From Terrimonas ferruginea DSM 30193 (lineage in GTDB: Bacteria > Bacteroidota > Bacteroidia > Chitinophagales > Chitinophagaceae): a stretch of DNA of 64,000 nucleotides. The notes beneath the pieces are model-generated. The model was not told where the DNA came from. It searched no databases and saw only the letters and a program-made list of their open reading frames with translations. This document shows, piece after piece, positions 1 to 8,257 of the stretch; position 1 is the stretch's first letter; each line of letters starts with the position of its first letter. The DNA lies in the NCBI RefSeq assembly GCF_000425585.1, contig NZ_AUDS01000019.1, forward strand, positions 84,992 to 148,991, in the 5' to 3' direction. Both the position numbers and the translations under genes were made by a program.

Positions 1-560
1 GCCAGGCACTTACCGCTGTTGACAAGCGTGCCCTGGTACAATACATTATTGCCGGGTTGTTCATTTTTGATCACGGGTAACGACTCACCGGTAATCGCGG
101 ATTCGTTCAGGGTGAAATCATTTGCCTGAATAACCAACGCATCTGCCGGAACATTTGCCCCTTCCTCCAGCACGATCACGTCTCCCGGCACCAGTTCGGC
201 GGAGGGAAGGCTTTTAGGCAGACCGTCCCGGATAACGGTCACGGCAGGCCGCGTGAATTCCTGCAGCGCACGTACGGCATGATTGCTGCGAACTTCCTGG
301 TAAACGGAAATGGCTGAAATGAGTGCGATGGCCGCCGCCATCAGGATGCCTTCCGCTGTGTTACCCAGTACAAAATAAAGCAGACAGGCAACGATGAGCA
401 GTACCGACATCGGCTCCCGGAGTATCGCTACGAGTGTATGTAGCAGCCGCATTTGCCTGCGTGAGCTGATCCTGTTGTCTCCATACTGAAGACGAAGCTC
501 AGCAGCTTCAGACGACGAAAGACCTGTTACACCGGTCGCTTTGGCTACTTTGCCGGGCAT
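1..560 (-). CDS. cation-transporting P-type ATPase, N-terminal part (cut by window edge)
   Basis: The reverse strand encodes 186 residues before the window ends. I translated the start as MPGKVAKATG at 560. The N-terminus resembles the cation-ATPase N-terminal domain. A transmembrane hairpin follows (about residues 46-85, with MSVLLIVACLLYFVLG), then the actuator domain with LVPGDVIVLEEGANVPAD and the dephosphorylation motif TGES at about residue 160. This order fits the PII/Ca2+-type or related cation pumps, which couple ATP hydrolysis to ion export across the inner membrane. The phosphorylation motif DKTGT and the ion-site helices lie outside the window, so the ion cannot be assigned. It starts 21 bp downstream of the coiled-coil gene at 582-962 and is probably co-transcribed with it. 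Confidence 0.88.
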   Translation of the reverse strand, partial: MPGKVAKATGVTGLSSSEAAELRLQYGDNRISSRRQMRLLHTLVAILREPMSVLLIVACLLYFVLGNTAEGILMAAAIALISAISVYQEVRSNHAVRALQEFTRPAVTVIRDGLPKSLPSAELVPGDVIVLEEGANVPADALVIQANDFTLNESAITGESLPVIKNEQPGNNVLYQGTLVNSGKCL

Positions 561-581
561 GGGAATGTTATTGAAGGTGGA

Positions 582-962
582 TTACATCCGTTTTGCCAGG
601 AACCGGTTGAAATCAGCCCTGAGCGATTTGACAATTTTTTCAAAGGAAACCAGTTCCTGTCCGAGTTGCTCCTGGTCTTTCTTCAATGATACGTTCACCT
701 TTCCCGCATGTGCTTTCACATCTTCCGCGCAAAGGTGTACGTAGTCCTTGATGCGGCTGGTATAATCCGCCATGTTGGCTTTTTGTATGTCGAATTGATT
801 CTGAAAATGCTCTACTTCTTTCAGTACTTCTTCATGAGTGTTTTTGGCAGCTACTTCGGCGAGGCGTTCCTCCAGTATTTCAAGGTCTTCGCGGTAGAAG
901 CCTACAGTGGCCAGCCATTCATTGGATTTGAGTTCCAGGTTGTTGATGTCGGTGTATGGCAT
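582..962 (-). CDS. hypothetical coiled-coil protein, 126 aa
   Basis: I do not recognise a named family. The protein is almost entirely helical and highly charged, with long heptad-like stretches (for example EDLEILEERLAEVAAKN and QEQLGQELVSFEKIVKSL). It has no signal peptide or membrane segment, so it is probably a cytoplasmic coiled coil. It lies 21 bp upstream of the P-type ATPase on the same strand, suggesting an operon, but no functional link can be read from the sequence. The start is the first ATG of the frame, followed by PYTDINNLEL. A role as accessory or stress protein would be a guess. Confidence 0.72.
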   Translation of the reverse strand: MPYTDINNLELKSNEWLATVGFYREDLEILEERLAEVAAKNTHEEVLKEVEHFQNQFDIQKANMADYTSRIKDYVHLCAEDVKAHAGKVNVSLKKDQEQLGQELVSFEKIVKSLRADFNRFLAKRM

Positions 963-1044
963 AAAAAAATAAATTAATTACCAGTGAATGTCGGCAGGTT
1001 ACTGTTAACAGGGCATGAGGTGCCTCACCGCAACAGATGATTGT

Positions 1045-1079
1045 GGTCAATGGTCAATCGTGAATGGTGAATCGTGAAT
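1045..1079. repeat. 7-bp tandem array, family I (consensus SGTSAAT)
   Basis: Five consecutive 7-mers: GGTCAAT twice, then CGTGAAT, GGTGAAT, CGTGAAT. The same family recurs at 12049, 20802, 36870, 56642 and 63630. Only positions 1 and 4 of the unit vary much. Confidence 0.85.
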
Positions 1080-1088
1080 GGGAGTCCG

Positions 1089-1110
1089 TGGTTCGTGTAT
1101 TCACGAACCA
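1089..1110. repeat. GGTTCGTGTA palindrome, copy 1
   Basis: A 22-bp palindrome with arms TGGTTCGTGTA and TTCACGAACCA (one mismatch at the centre). It lies 10 bp after the 7-bp array and 55 bp before the 270-bp element, whose terminal repeats start with the same GGTTCGTG. Confidence 0.85.
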
Positions 1111-1165
1111 TCAGCGGAATGCTGCTTTGGCATTTGATTAGTCAATACTGAGTCATATCACTCTT

Positions 1166-1437
1166 GGTTCGTGTCCGCACTACATCTGTTCGGAACGTTT
1201 ATCCCTAAGAGTCGCTTTTCATTTTTTAACGTAATGGCGGCGTGAGTTAGAAGTTAGCGCCCTTGTTGGTCTCCCGACCAACAAGCAAGCGTCAGGTTGC
1301 TTTGACAGGTTAAGGCCAACTTCGTACATAACTCAGGGGTGAGCAGGCCCGTTCGTTGGTCCGGAGACCAACGGTGGCGTGATGTCGGATTGACAGGTTT
1401 TAAAATCTTCCAAACAGTTGTGGTGTCCTCATGAACC
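1166..1437. mobile_element. MITE-like inverted-repeat element, copy A (272 bp)
   Basis: The element is bounded by imperfect 30-bp terminal inverted repeats: the left starts GGTTCGTGTCC and runs to TGTTCGGAA; the reverse complement of the right starts GGTTCATGAGG and runs to TGTTTGGAA, about 22 of 30 matching. Inside are two hairpins with the same core GTTGGTC/GACCAAC, at 1263-1284 (TTGTTGGTC, loop TCCC) and 1354-1373 (CGTTGGTC, loop CGGA). Copy B at 58520-58787 is about 85% identical by eye, and a fragment lies at 10763-10899. No coding frame is conserved between copies, so it is non-autonomous or a structured RNA unit. I see no clear target-site duplication. Confidence 0.75.
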
Positions 1438-1506
1438 AAAAAAGGAATTTGCGGGTAGCGTAAAGAGTAGCCCGAATGATTCCGGCCACTGTTGGTCAAT
1501 CTACTA

Positions 1507-1541
1507 CTTATTACCTTATACCTTCAGCCTTATACCTAAAT
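1507..1541. repeat. 7-bp array, family III, degenerate
   Basis: Five 7-mers (CTTATTA, CCTTATA, CCTTCAG, CCTTATA, CCTAAAT), the complement of the TAAGGCG family. It directly abuts the stop of the HTH gene. Confidence 0.6.
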
Positions 1542-1751
1542 TTACCACTTCTCCCTGTACTCCAAAATGTCGCCCGGCTGGCAATCCAGCACGATGCAGA
1601 TCATTTCAAGCGTACTGAAGCGGATGGCTTTGGCCTTGCCCGTTTTGAGAATGGAAAGATTGGACAAGGTAAGACCTACTTTTTCCGACAGTTCGTTGAG
1701 CGACATCTTTCGCTTCGCCATCATCACGTCGAGATTTACAATTATGGGCAT
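1542..1751 (-). CDS. small Xre/Cro-CI type helix-turn-helix regulator
   Basis: A 69-residue protein that is little more than a Cro/CI-type helix-turn-helix domain. The recognition region reads LNELSEKVGLTLSNLS, followed by ILKTGKAKAIRFSTLEMIC, and the end GDILEYREKW is typical of the short YozG-like branch. It starts 3 bp after the stop of the DUF2975 membrane protein at 1755-2303. This pairing of a DUF2975 membrane protein with a very small HTH is common in Firmicutes and Bacteroidota, where the HTH is thought to regulate its own operon. The target here is unknown. Confidence 0.88.
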   Translation of the reverse strand: MPIIVNLDVMMAKRKMSLNELSEKVGLTLSNLSILKTGKAKAIRFSTLEMICIVLDCQPGDILEYREKW

Positions 1752-1754
1752 AGA

Positions 1755-2303
1755 TCAGATGGTTAAATCGTTTTCTTCCTGTAATTCGATACCTCTTTTA
1801 AAGATCTGGCTGATGACCAGCAGCGATACGCCCATAAACAGCCATACATCTGCTCCGTCGAAACGCAAGTGACGCATCTCGGGCATTTTTACGCCTTGTG
1901 ATACCAGCCATTCGGTATAGTTGACGCCGCAATGGGAAAAGACGCCGACAATGAAAGCGAGATAAGCCATGCTTTGAATGAAGCGTGATACGTACCGGTT
2001 AAAAGGGTTGGAGAGGCTTATTTTTTTATCATAAAAAACTTTAATGATCAGGTAGAAAATGGTTGCTTTCAGGCAGGATACGATGACCATGTAAGAGGTT
2101 TCGACAATAAAATGTGAGCGGTCATAGTGATACAGCGGCGAGAGGTCTGCTTTGTCCCAGAAGAAATCTGCCCCGGCGGGATGCCAGAACAGCGTATAGA
2201 TCATTTTGAATAAAATACCGCCGGCTTCGATACACACACCAACAAAGATGACCCACGAGAGGACTTGCAGGAAAGTCAGCATGTGTTTGGTTGTAATTGT
2301 CAT
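1755..2303 (-). CDS. DUF2975 family inner-membrane protein
   Basis: 182 residues with four predicted transmembrane segments, at about 9-32, 68-95, 108-128 and 150-168. The segment layout, the short C-terminal tail (IFKRGIELQEENDLTI) and the coupled small HTH gene 3 bp downstream match DUF2975. The biochemical function of the family is unknown; the membrane protein is sometimes proposed to sense a signal and control the HTH partner, which is inference. The start is the ATG at 2303, followed by TITTKH. Confidence 0.8.
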   Translation of the reverse strand: MTITTKHMLTFLQVLSWVIFVGVCIEAGGILFKMIYTLFWHPAGADFFWDKADLSPLYHYDRSHFIVETSYMVIVSCLKATIFYLIIKVFYDKKISLSNPFNRYVSRFIQSMAYLAFIVGVFSHCGVNYTEWLVSQGVKMPEMRHLRFDGADVWLFMGVSLLVISQIFKRGIELQEENDLTI

Positions 2304-2493
2304 GGTTTGATTTTTAGTTGATGGGGTAAAACTATAAATATTTATTGAAAAACAATAAAAAAAGTTTGATTTTCATGAAAATTCAAAGGTGTGAGACTCA
2401 ACGTATATGCCTTAAGTCTTTACGTAACAGTAAGGCAATTGACGCCAGGCTCACCGACAACCCCTGTCATGATATAGCGCCTTCACCTGACGT

Positions 2494-2535
2494 CTTAAGC
2501 CTTACGCCTTCAACCTTATACCTTTCACCTTACCT
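2494..2535. repeat. 7-bp array, family III (complement strand)
   Basis: Six units: CTTAAGC, CTTACGC, CTTCAAC, CTTATAC, CTTTCAC, CTTACCT. This is the reverse complement of the TAAGGCG family seen at 56457 and 63457. Confidence 0.75.
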
Positions 2536-2606
2536 CTTTCTCAAATTGTCCAACCCAACCCTTCACATCGGCCAGTTTACACCCCGTCATAATTGTTGTT
2601 AGAAAA

Positions 2607-2614
2607 TAACTTTG
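2607..2614 (+). promoter_or_regulatory. Bacteroidota -7 element TAACTTTG
   Basis: Matches TAnnTTTG. A transcript would begin just upstream of the ATG at 2630. This argues for that start over the in-frame TTG at 2612, which lies inside the element. No clear -33 TTG at normal spacing. Confidence 0.6.
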
Positions 2615-2629
2615 ACCCAAACTTATTTC

Positions 2630-3118
2630 ATGCAAAATCAGGATTTCACCACTACTGTTGTGGTAAACAATACGCCCGCTGAAGTTTTTAAAGCCGTGCA
2701 GAATCCCCGTGCCTGGTGGTCGGAAGACATCAAAGGCGCAACAGAAAATGTTAATGATCTGTTCGTTTACCAATTCGAAGATATTCATCGCTGTAAAGTC
2801 GAATTAACCGAAGTGGTTCCGGATAAAAAAGTTGTCTGGCATATACTCGATAATGCTTTCAATTTTACCAAAGACAAAACTGAATGGATCAACACCAACG
2901 TGATCTTTGAAATAAGCACAAAAGGCGATCAGACAGAATTGGTGTTCACACACGCAGGCCTCACGCCCGCCGATGAATGCTATGAAGCATGCTACCAGGG
3001 CTGGTCACATTATATCGGCAGAAGTCTTCGTGATTATATCGTCACCGGTAAGGGCTTACCTAATAAAGGCGGACAGGCGCAGACGGATAAAGAGAGGGAT
3101 TTGAAAGGTAGCAGGTAA
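2630..3118 (+). CDS. SRPBCC / AHSA1-like domain protein
   Basis: 162 residues starting MQNQDFTTTVVVNNTPAEVF, a typical opening of the SRPBCC (START-like) fold, with the second-strand region PRAWWSEDIKG and the C-terminal helix GWSHYIGRSLRDYI. In the AHSA1-like subfamily these single-domain proteins form a hydrophobic cavity, but for most bacterial members the ligand is not known. The protein is soluble and cytoplasmic. The ATG at 2630 is preferred to an in-frame TTG at 2612 because a TAACTTTG promoter element covers the latter. The tail after residue 145 (KGGQAQTDKERDLKGSR) is charged and probably disordered. The gene stands alone. Confidence 0.85.
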   Translation: MQNQDFTTTVVVNNTPAEVFKAVQNPRAWWSEDIKGATENVNDLFVYQFEDIHRCKVELTEVVPDKKVVWHILDNAFNFTKDKTEWINTNVIFEISTKGDQTELVFTHAGLTPADECYEACYQGWSHYIGRSLRDYIVTGKGLPNKGGQAQTDKERDLKGSR

Positions 3119-3210
3119 CAGGCCGTCAAGTAAATAGCCGTAAATCAGCAGGTATTAAGTCAACAAATTTCCATTGCGAAAATTTGCGGCTGTTGAAACT
3201 TTTGACTTAT

Positions 3211-4725
3211 CTACTGCTTCACAAAATCATACGCATCATACTCCACAAATTCATTCGCCCTTAACTCAATGCCCGATACTTTGTTTCCCTGCGTGCGGAA
3301 TTTTACTTTAAAAATTCCATACTCGATATTCGTGTATTCAAGAAGCCACTCATTATTATCCATCCAGGAAAGGGTAGCGGTGAGATCGGCATGTCCTTCG
3401 AAGCGGATGAATAACTGATCCGCTTTTTTGCCTGTGCTGATATCGATAGGGCCGTAGATAGGATTGCGATAGGTGCCTGTATAGCTGGAAACGGGAAGTG
3501 GCGGTAATGCTCCTTTCACACGAGCGTGCCAACTGCTGATCTCCTGCAATTGTTCTTTCGCTTCTTTTTGCGCACCCGGTAGTAGTTGCGCACTGCGGTC
3601 AACATAAGCTACGCCGAGATAAGCATCGAGCAGCTGATAACGCAATGCTTCGAAGAAACTCTGGTTGTCGTTGTTGGTAAGGATGGCAATGCCGAGATTT
3701 TCCTCCGGAACAAAACATACATTACTCACCATGCCCCCCGCACCGCCTGTATGCCAGTAAACCTGCCTGCCATTGTAGTCGGCTGAGTACACACCCAGGC
3801 CATATCCGCGAAAGTGCATCGGGAATTGCAGCGACTTGCGGCTGCCGGTAATGATGTTGACGTCTCTTGTTTTTTGCAGTACTGCAAAAGGCATGATCGT
3901 CTTGCCCTGGTAGCGCCCGCTGTCCAGTTGGAATTGCAGCCAGTGCGAAAGATCGTTCACCGTACTGATGATTGACGCAGCGGGAGCAAGGTTGTCCCAC
4001 TGATCGTAGGGCACACGATGCAATTGGTCGCTGTAGCTCGTGGTGTAAGGCCGCGCTACGTTATCCATTTTTTCCATACCTGCCGACAAAGCCGAAGTGC
4101 GGGTCATGCCCAAAGGTCTGAGTATACTGTCCGTTATATAGGCTTCCCATGACAGGCCGGTTACCTTGGGAATGACTTCACCCGCGGTAAGAAAACAGCT
4201 GTTGCAATAGCCGTAATCCTGACGGAAAGGACGTCCGGGTTTCAGCAACCTCATTTTTTGCATGATGGCCGCGCGCGAAAGACTGCTGTTCCAAAAGGTG
4301 AAATCTCCCTGGAATGTTTTGGTGCCGATGCGATGACACAGCATGTCGCGCACGGATACCAATTGCGTGCTGATGCTGTCGTACAAACGGAAGTCGGGAA
4401 AGTATTTGGTCACTTTGTCGTCCAGTGAAAGCTTTTTGCGAAACTCCAATTGTGCCAATGCCGTGCCCGTGAAGAGTTTGGTATTACTGGCGATCATAAA
4501 ACGCGTATCGGCATTCACCGGTTCCTTCGTCCCGATGTCGCGCACGCCATAACCTTTCAGCACAACCGTTTTCCCATCTTTCACCACCACCACGGCAAGG
4601 CCGGGTAGGTTCCAGTTGCGCAGGCCGCGTTGTATATAACTGTCGAGACTGTCTTTTACAAAAGAGGATTGTGCATGTGCACAAAAAGAAACACCCAGCA
4701 GGCAGGCTGCAATGAGTTTTTTCAT
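3211..4725 (-). CDS. secreted serine hydrolase, class C beta-lactamase fold
   Basis: 504 residues. A signal peptide (MKKLIAACLLGVSFCAHAQ) is followed by a beta-lactamase-type domain with nucleophile motif S80-N-T-K83, YxN as Y173-C-N175, and the third motif HTGG near residue 313. The C-terminal 110 residues form a lipocalin-like extension often found as DUF3471 in this family. Members include esterases, D-aminopeptidases and penicillin-binding-like peptidases, so the substrate is open and resistance should not be assumed. It starts 16 bp downstream of the mutase gene and is probably last in a three-gene operon starting at 6839. The link to mutase chemistry is unexplained. Confidence 0.9.
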   Translation of the reverse strand: MKKLIAACLLGVSFCAHAQSSFVKDSLDSYIQRGLRNWNLPGLAVVVVKDGKTVVLKGYGVRDIGTKEPVNADTRFMIASNTKLFTGTALAQLEFRKKLSLDDKVTKYFPDFRLYDSISTQLVSVRDMLCHRIGTKTFQGDFTFWNSSLSRAAIMQKMRLLKPGRPFRQDYGYCNSCFLTAGEVIPKVTGLSWEAYITDSILRPLGMTRTSALSAGMEKMDNVARPYTTSYSDQLHRVPYDQWDNLAPAASIISTVNDLSHWLQFQLDSGRYQGKTIMPFAVLQKTRDVNIITGSRKSLQFPMHFRGYGLGVYSADYNGRQVYWHTGGAGGMVSNVCFVPEENLGIAILTNNDNQSFFEALRYQLLDAYLGVAYVDRSAQLLPGAQKEAKEQLQEISSWHARVKGALPPLPVSSYTGTYRNPIYGPIDISTGKKADQLFIRFEGHADLTATLSWMDNNEWLLEYTNIEYGIFKVKFRTQGNKVSGIELRANEFVEYDAYDFVKQ

Positions 4726-4741
4726 ACAATCGTATTAATGG

Positions 4742-6298
4742 TTAACGGTATTCACCAAATACATTTCGCAATGTATCGGCAATTTCGCCCAGCGTGCTTT
4801 TATTTTCGACGGCTTCCACAACGGTAGGCATCATATTCTCACCAGTCACCGCTTTGTCGCGCAGTTGGTTCAGCAAACGATCGCAGGTAGCCTGATCGCG
4901 GTCCTGGCGTAGTTTGCGCAGCTTCTCCGATTGCACCAGCCGGATGGAATCGTCGATCTTGAACACGGGAATAGGCGCTTCCTGGCTTACCTGGAATTTA
5001 TTCACGCCAACGATGATCTTTTCTCCGCTTTCGATATGTTGCTGGTATTCGTAGGCACTGCGTGCAATTTCATCCTGGATAAATCCTTCCTCGATAGCTG
5101 ACACACTGCCGCCCATTGCATCTATTTTCTCCATCAGTTGCCAGGCAGCTTGTTCTACTTCGGCCGTCAGTGCCTCCACATAATAAGAGCCGGCCAGCGG
5201 ATCCACCGTGTCCGGCGCACCGCTTTCAAATGCCACGATCTGTTGCGTGCGCAAAGCAATGCGTGCTGCTTCTTCTGTTGGCAGGCTCAGCGCTTCGTCG
5301 TAGCCATTGGTGTGCAATGATTGCGTGCCGCCCAGTACCGCGGCCATTGTCTGAATAGTGACGCGGGAAATATTGTTCAGGGGTTGCTGCGCCGTCAAAG
5401 TGCTGCCACCGGTTTGCGTGTGAAAGCGCAGCATCATCGCTTTGGGATCGGTGGCACCCAGCTCTTTCATGATCGATGCCCACATCTTGCGCGCGGCTCT
5501 GAACTTGGCCACTTCTTCAAACAAATTGTTATGTGCATTGAAGAAAAAAGAAAGCCGTTTGCCAAACACATTGATGTCGAGTCCTTTTTCGAGCGCGGCC
5601 TGTACATAAGCTTTGCCATTGCTCAGGGTAAATGCCACTTCCTGTACCGCCGTACTCCCTGCTTCGCGAATGTGATAACCACTGATGGAAATGGTATTCC
5701 ATTTTGGAACTTCGCGGCTGCACCATTCAAAGATATCCGTGATGATGCGCATAGACGGTTTCGGCGGATAGATATACGTACCGCGGGCTGCGTATTCTTT
5801 TAAGATATCATTTTGAATAGTACCGGATATTTTTTTCAGATCGGCGCCTTGTTGTTTTGCCAGTGCGGCATACAGGGAAAGCAAAATGAACCCGGTGGCA
5901 TTGATGGTCATCGAGGTCGACACTTCATCGAGGCGGATACCATGGAACAGCGTTTGCATGTCTTCGATACTGTCGATGGCAACGCCTACTTTTCCTACTT
6001 CGCCTTCGGCCAGTGCGTGGTCACTGTCGTAACCGATTTGTGTCGGAAGGTCAAACGCCACACTTAATCCGCTCACGCCTTGCGAAAGCAGGTAGTGATA
6101 ACGTTTATTACTTTCTTCCGCGGTACTGAAACCCGCGTATTGACGCATGGTCCAAAGTTTACCGCGGTACATATCGGGTTGTACGCCACGCGTAAAAGGA
6201 AAAGCACCCGGTTGTGCAGGCTCGCCCGCAGGTATATCGGACGAATGGTAAACCGGCTTAATGAGGATACCGGAATCTGTGTATTTTTCTTCTGGCAT
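4742..6298 (-). CDS. methylmalonyl-CoA mutase-type catalytic subunit, without B12-binding domain
   Basis: 518 residues, the length of the catalytic TIM-barrel chain only (full mutases are about 700 or more). The substrate-defining residues match methylmalonyl-CoA mutase: Y54 (RQYAGFS), R172 ([10 protein letters not shown]) and H209 (SISGYH). Their spacings of 118 and 37 equal those of Y89, R207 and H244 in the Propionibacterium enzyme; isobutyryl-CoA mutase has F and Q at the first two sites. It would interconvert succinyl-CoA and (R)-methylmalonyl-CoA with a separate adenosylcobalamin-binding subunit. No such subunit or MeaB chaperone lies in the window. It lies 13 bp after the gene at 6312 and 16 bp before the serine hydrolase. 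Confidence 0.9.
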   Translation of the reverse strand: MPEEKYTDSGILIKPVYHSSDIPAGEPAQPGAFPFTRGVQPDMYRGKLWTMRQYAGFSTAEESNKRYHYLLSQGVSGLSVAFDLPTQIGYDSDHALAEGEVGKVGVAIDSIEDMQTLFHGIRLDEVSTSMTINATGFILLSLYAALAKQQGADLKKISGTIQNDILKEYAARGTYIYPPKPSMRIITDIFEWCSREVPKWNTISISGYHIREAGSTAVQEVAFTLSNGKAYVQAALEKGLDINVFGKRLSFFFNAHNNLFEEVAKFRAARKMWASIMKELGATDPKAMMLRFHTQTGGSTLTAQQPLNNISRVTIQTMAAVLGGTQSLHTNGYDEALSLPTEEAARIALRTQQIVAFESGAPDTVDPLAGSYYVEALTAEVEQAAWQLMEKIDAMGGSVSAIEEGFIQDEIARSAYEYQQHIESGEKIIVGVNKFQVSQEAPIPVFKIDDSIRLVQSEKLRKLRQDRDQATCDRLLNQLRDKAVTGENMMPTVVEAVENKSTLGEIADTLRNVFGEYR

Positions 6299-6311
6299 AA
6301 GTAAGACGGGA

Positions 6312-6839
6312 TTAGCCCATCAGTTGTTTTGCTTCGTGATTGAGGGCTTCCAGCACCATGTTGTGCACTTCGCCGAGTTTTTGCGCGACCAGCGTTTCAA
6401 GAATTTTTTTATTGAGATCGACGCCTGATGCTTCCGGTGCCAGCGATGCGGCCACGCGGTTGATCAGCATAATATTCTGGTCTTTGAAATTGCGCACGGC
6501 TTCCCAGGCCTGCTGGGTTACATAAATCTGCTGTGAAGCATTGTATTCATATTCCTGGCGTGTGTTTTCTACCAGGACGATTCTCATGTCGTTGGCACTG
6601 AGGCCGGGTTGATTCAATCTGTTGACAAGCGACGGCAGGGCTATGCGTTCGGTAAGCACCACCAGGCGTTCGTAGGCCTGTAGTTGAAGAGGTCTTGACG
6701 TGTAGCCGTCTGCAGATTCACGGGGAGTGGCGGGAGCAGCGGGAGCGGAGGAGGTTTTGGAATTACGGACAAAAAAGGCAGCCACTGCTATCAGCAGGGC
6801 CAGGACAGCAATGATCAGGCTGACGGTTGAAGTATCCAT
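6312..6839 (-). CDS. hypothetical membrane-anchored protein
   Basis: 175 residues from the ATG at 6839 ([20 protein letters not shown]). A single N-terminal transmembrane helix (about 5-25) is followed by a short Ala/Pro linker and a soluble helical domain of about 125 residues (from [19 protein letters not shown]). An upstream in-frame ATG at 6881 would add 14 residues before the helix and is less likely. I do not recognise a characterised family; similar proteins of unknown function are common in Bacteroidota. It is the first gene of the likely operon with the mutase (13 bp gap) and serine hydrolase, and is divergent from the Fe-S carrier gene. Confidence 0.75.
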   Translation of the reverse strand: MDTSTVSLIIAVLALLIAVAAFFVRNSKTSSAPAAPATPRESADGYTSRPLQLQAYERLVVLTERIALPSLVNRLNQPGLSANDMRIVLVENTRQEYEYNASQQIYVTQQAWEAVRNFKDQNIMLINRVAASLAPEASGVDLNKKILETLVAQKLGEVHNMVLEALNHEAKQLMG

Positions 6840-6924
6840 GCAATTATTTTGCTCAAAAATAAGGATTTCAATGGCTTGCAAACATCTGTTAGCCCGCCCG
6901 CGGGTGCGTCACCGGATTTCTTTG

Positions 6925-6932
6925 TATTTTTG
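6925..6932 (+). promoter_or_regulatory. Bacteroidota -7 element TATTTTTG
   Basis: Matches TAnnTTTG and ends 4 bp before the ATG at 6937, so the transcript would be leaderless or nearly so. An alternative is that the true promoter is further up and this match is chance. Confidence 0.4.
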
Positions 6933-6936
6933 CAGT

Positions 6937-7281
6937 ATGGATACACAAGTTGAAGCGCCCGTTAGCCTGACGGCCGGGGCCGTGAAAGAGATCAAAAGAC
7001 TGATGGCCGAACCGGGCTTTGACCACAGCCTGCACCTGCGCGTAGGTGTGAAAGGCGGCGGTTGCTCGGGACTTTCCTATGTGCTCGGATTCGATAAAAT
7101 GGAAGAAGTGGACCAGCAGTTCACCATAGAAGGCATTCCGTGTACCATGAACAAGGCACATGAACTGTACCTGCTCGGTATACAGATCGATTGGGAAAAT
7201 GGGCTCAATAACCGCGGGTTTACATTTACCAATCCAAATGCCAGCAGTACCTGCGGTTGCGGCACCTCCTTCGCCGTATAA
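6937..7281 (+). CDS. iron-sulfur cluster carrier, IscA/ErpA (HesB) family
   Basis: 114 residues from the ATG at 6937. The three family cysteines are present: one in KGGGCSGLSYVLGF and two in the C-terminal STCGCGTSF. These proteins bind a 2Fe-2S or 4Fe-4S cluster between subunits and pass it to apo-enzymes in the cytoplasm. Length and motif order are normal for the family. IscA, ErpA and SufA cannot be separated by motif alone, and no other suf or isc gene is adjacent. The frame stays open further upstream, but MDTQVEAPVSLTAGAVKEI is the natural start. Confidence 0.93.
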   Translation: MDTQVEAPVSLTAGAVKEIKRLMAEPGFDHSLHLRVGVKGGGCSGLSYVLGFDKMEEVDQQFTIEGIPCTMNKAHELYLLGIQIDWENGLNNRGFTFTNPNASSTCGCGTSFAV

Positions 7282-7348
7282 CTTGAAATGAGCGCAACCG
7301 GCTGAATATTCCGGTTGAATGCTTTTCTTTGCGCCTTATTATTCCTGT

Positions 7349-8254
7349 ATGCCTGACCGTATTCACTACACGAATTGTCCCGTGTGCCATTCGGCCTCAC
7401 TCAAGCCTGTGCTGAACGCAATCGATTATACCGTAAGCAAAGAATCTTTTGCCGTATGGGAATGCCGGGAATGTACTTTACGCTTTACACAGGATGTGCC
7501 CGATAGCACGCAGATAGGTCCGTATTACAAATCCGAAGATTATATTTCCCATACCAATACCTCGCGCGGGCTCATCAATAAAATTTACCAGGCCGTGCGT
7601 CGCCGCACGATCCGCAACAAACGCCGGCTGATTGAGCGTACAACAGGCTTGTCCAATGGTCACCTGCTCGATATCGGTTGTGGTGTGGGAACCTTCCTGC
7701 ACGCCATGCAGGAAAGTGGATGGAAAGTGACAGGGCTCGAGCCTGATGCCGAGGCGCGCAAAATTGCGGCTCAATTATACAACCTGCAGGTACAGGAGAT
7801 AGATGAACTGGAAAGACTTCCCGCTGCCACTTATGATGTAATTACGCTGTGGCATGTGCTCGAGCACGTACATCAATTGCATGATTATATCGAAAAGCTG
7901 AAACAATTACTCAAGCCCGGTGGCACCTTGCTTATTGCCGTACCGAACTATACGTCAAAAGATGCGGACACCTATGGTCCTTACTGGGCGGCTTATGATG
8001 TGCCGCGTCACCTGTATCATTTTTCCCCGGCATCAATAGATCGTCTGATGGCGCAACATGCCATGGAAGTGATAGCGCACAAACCGATGTGGTACGACAG
8101 TTTTTATATTGCCTTGCTCAGCAGCAAATATAAAAATGGTCAATCCAACTGGATCGGTGCGGCCTGGCAGGGCCTGCGTTCCAACCTGAAAGCATCCGGC
8201 GATGTGCGTCGTTGCAGTTCGGTGATTTACCTGATCCGCCACACCGCTGAATAA
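7349..8254 (+). CDS. class I SAM-dependent methyltransferase with N-terminal zinc-ribbon-like motif
   Basis: 301 residues from ATG 7349 (MPDRIHYTNCPVCHS). The N-terminus carries two cysteine pairs (CPVC and CREC, about 25 residues apart) that could bind zinc. A Rossmann methyltransferase domain follows, with motif I LLDIGCGVGTFL, acidic motif VTGLEPDAEA, and DVITLWHVLEHVHQ, typical of the methyltransferase-23 group (UbiG/CcbJ-like). The second half includes the conserved YDVPRHLYHFSP. Such proteins often act on glycans, lipids or small molecules; the substrate is unknown here. It converges on the glutaminyl cyclase gene with a 3-bp gap. A longer in-frame start at 7319 is less likely. Confidence 0.88.
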   Translation: MPDRIHYTNCPVCHSASLKPVLNAIDYTVSKESFAVWECRECTLRFTQDVPDSTQIGPYYKSEDYISHTNTSRGLINKIYQAVRRRTIRNKRRLIERTTGLSNGHLLDIGCGVGTFLHAMQESGWKVTGLEPDAEARKIAAQLYNLQVQEIDELERLPAATYDVITLWHVLEHVHQLHDYIEKLKQLLKPGGTLLIAVPNYTSKDADTYGPYWAAYDVPRHLYHFSPASIDRLMAQHAMEVIAHKPMWYDSFYIALLSSKYKNGQSNWIGAAWQGLRSNLKASGDVRRCSSVIYLIRHTAE

Positions 8255-8257
8255 TTA

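Larger units (their letters stand above)
963..1541. other. gene-free repeat island
   Basis: 579 bases without a convincing gene. In order it holds a 7-bp array (1045-1079), a GGTTCGTGTA palindrome (1089-1110), a full copy of the 270-bp inverted-repeat element (1166-1437) and a second 7-bp array (1507-1541). Short open frames here run through the repeats and have no coding character. Confidence 0.8.
2304..2629. other. intergenic region with 7-bp array and promoter
   Basis: 326 bases between the divergent DUF2975 and AHSA1-like genes. It contains AT-rich sequence next to 2303, a family III 7-bp array at 2494-2535 and the TAACTTTG promoter element at 2607. I see nothing else. Confidence 0.7.

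Noticed and set aside
1254..1499. Small protein encoded in the MITE-like element
   Set aside because: The frame is not preserved in copy B and the sequence is dominated by hairpins.
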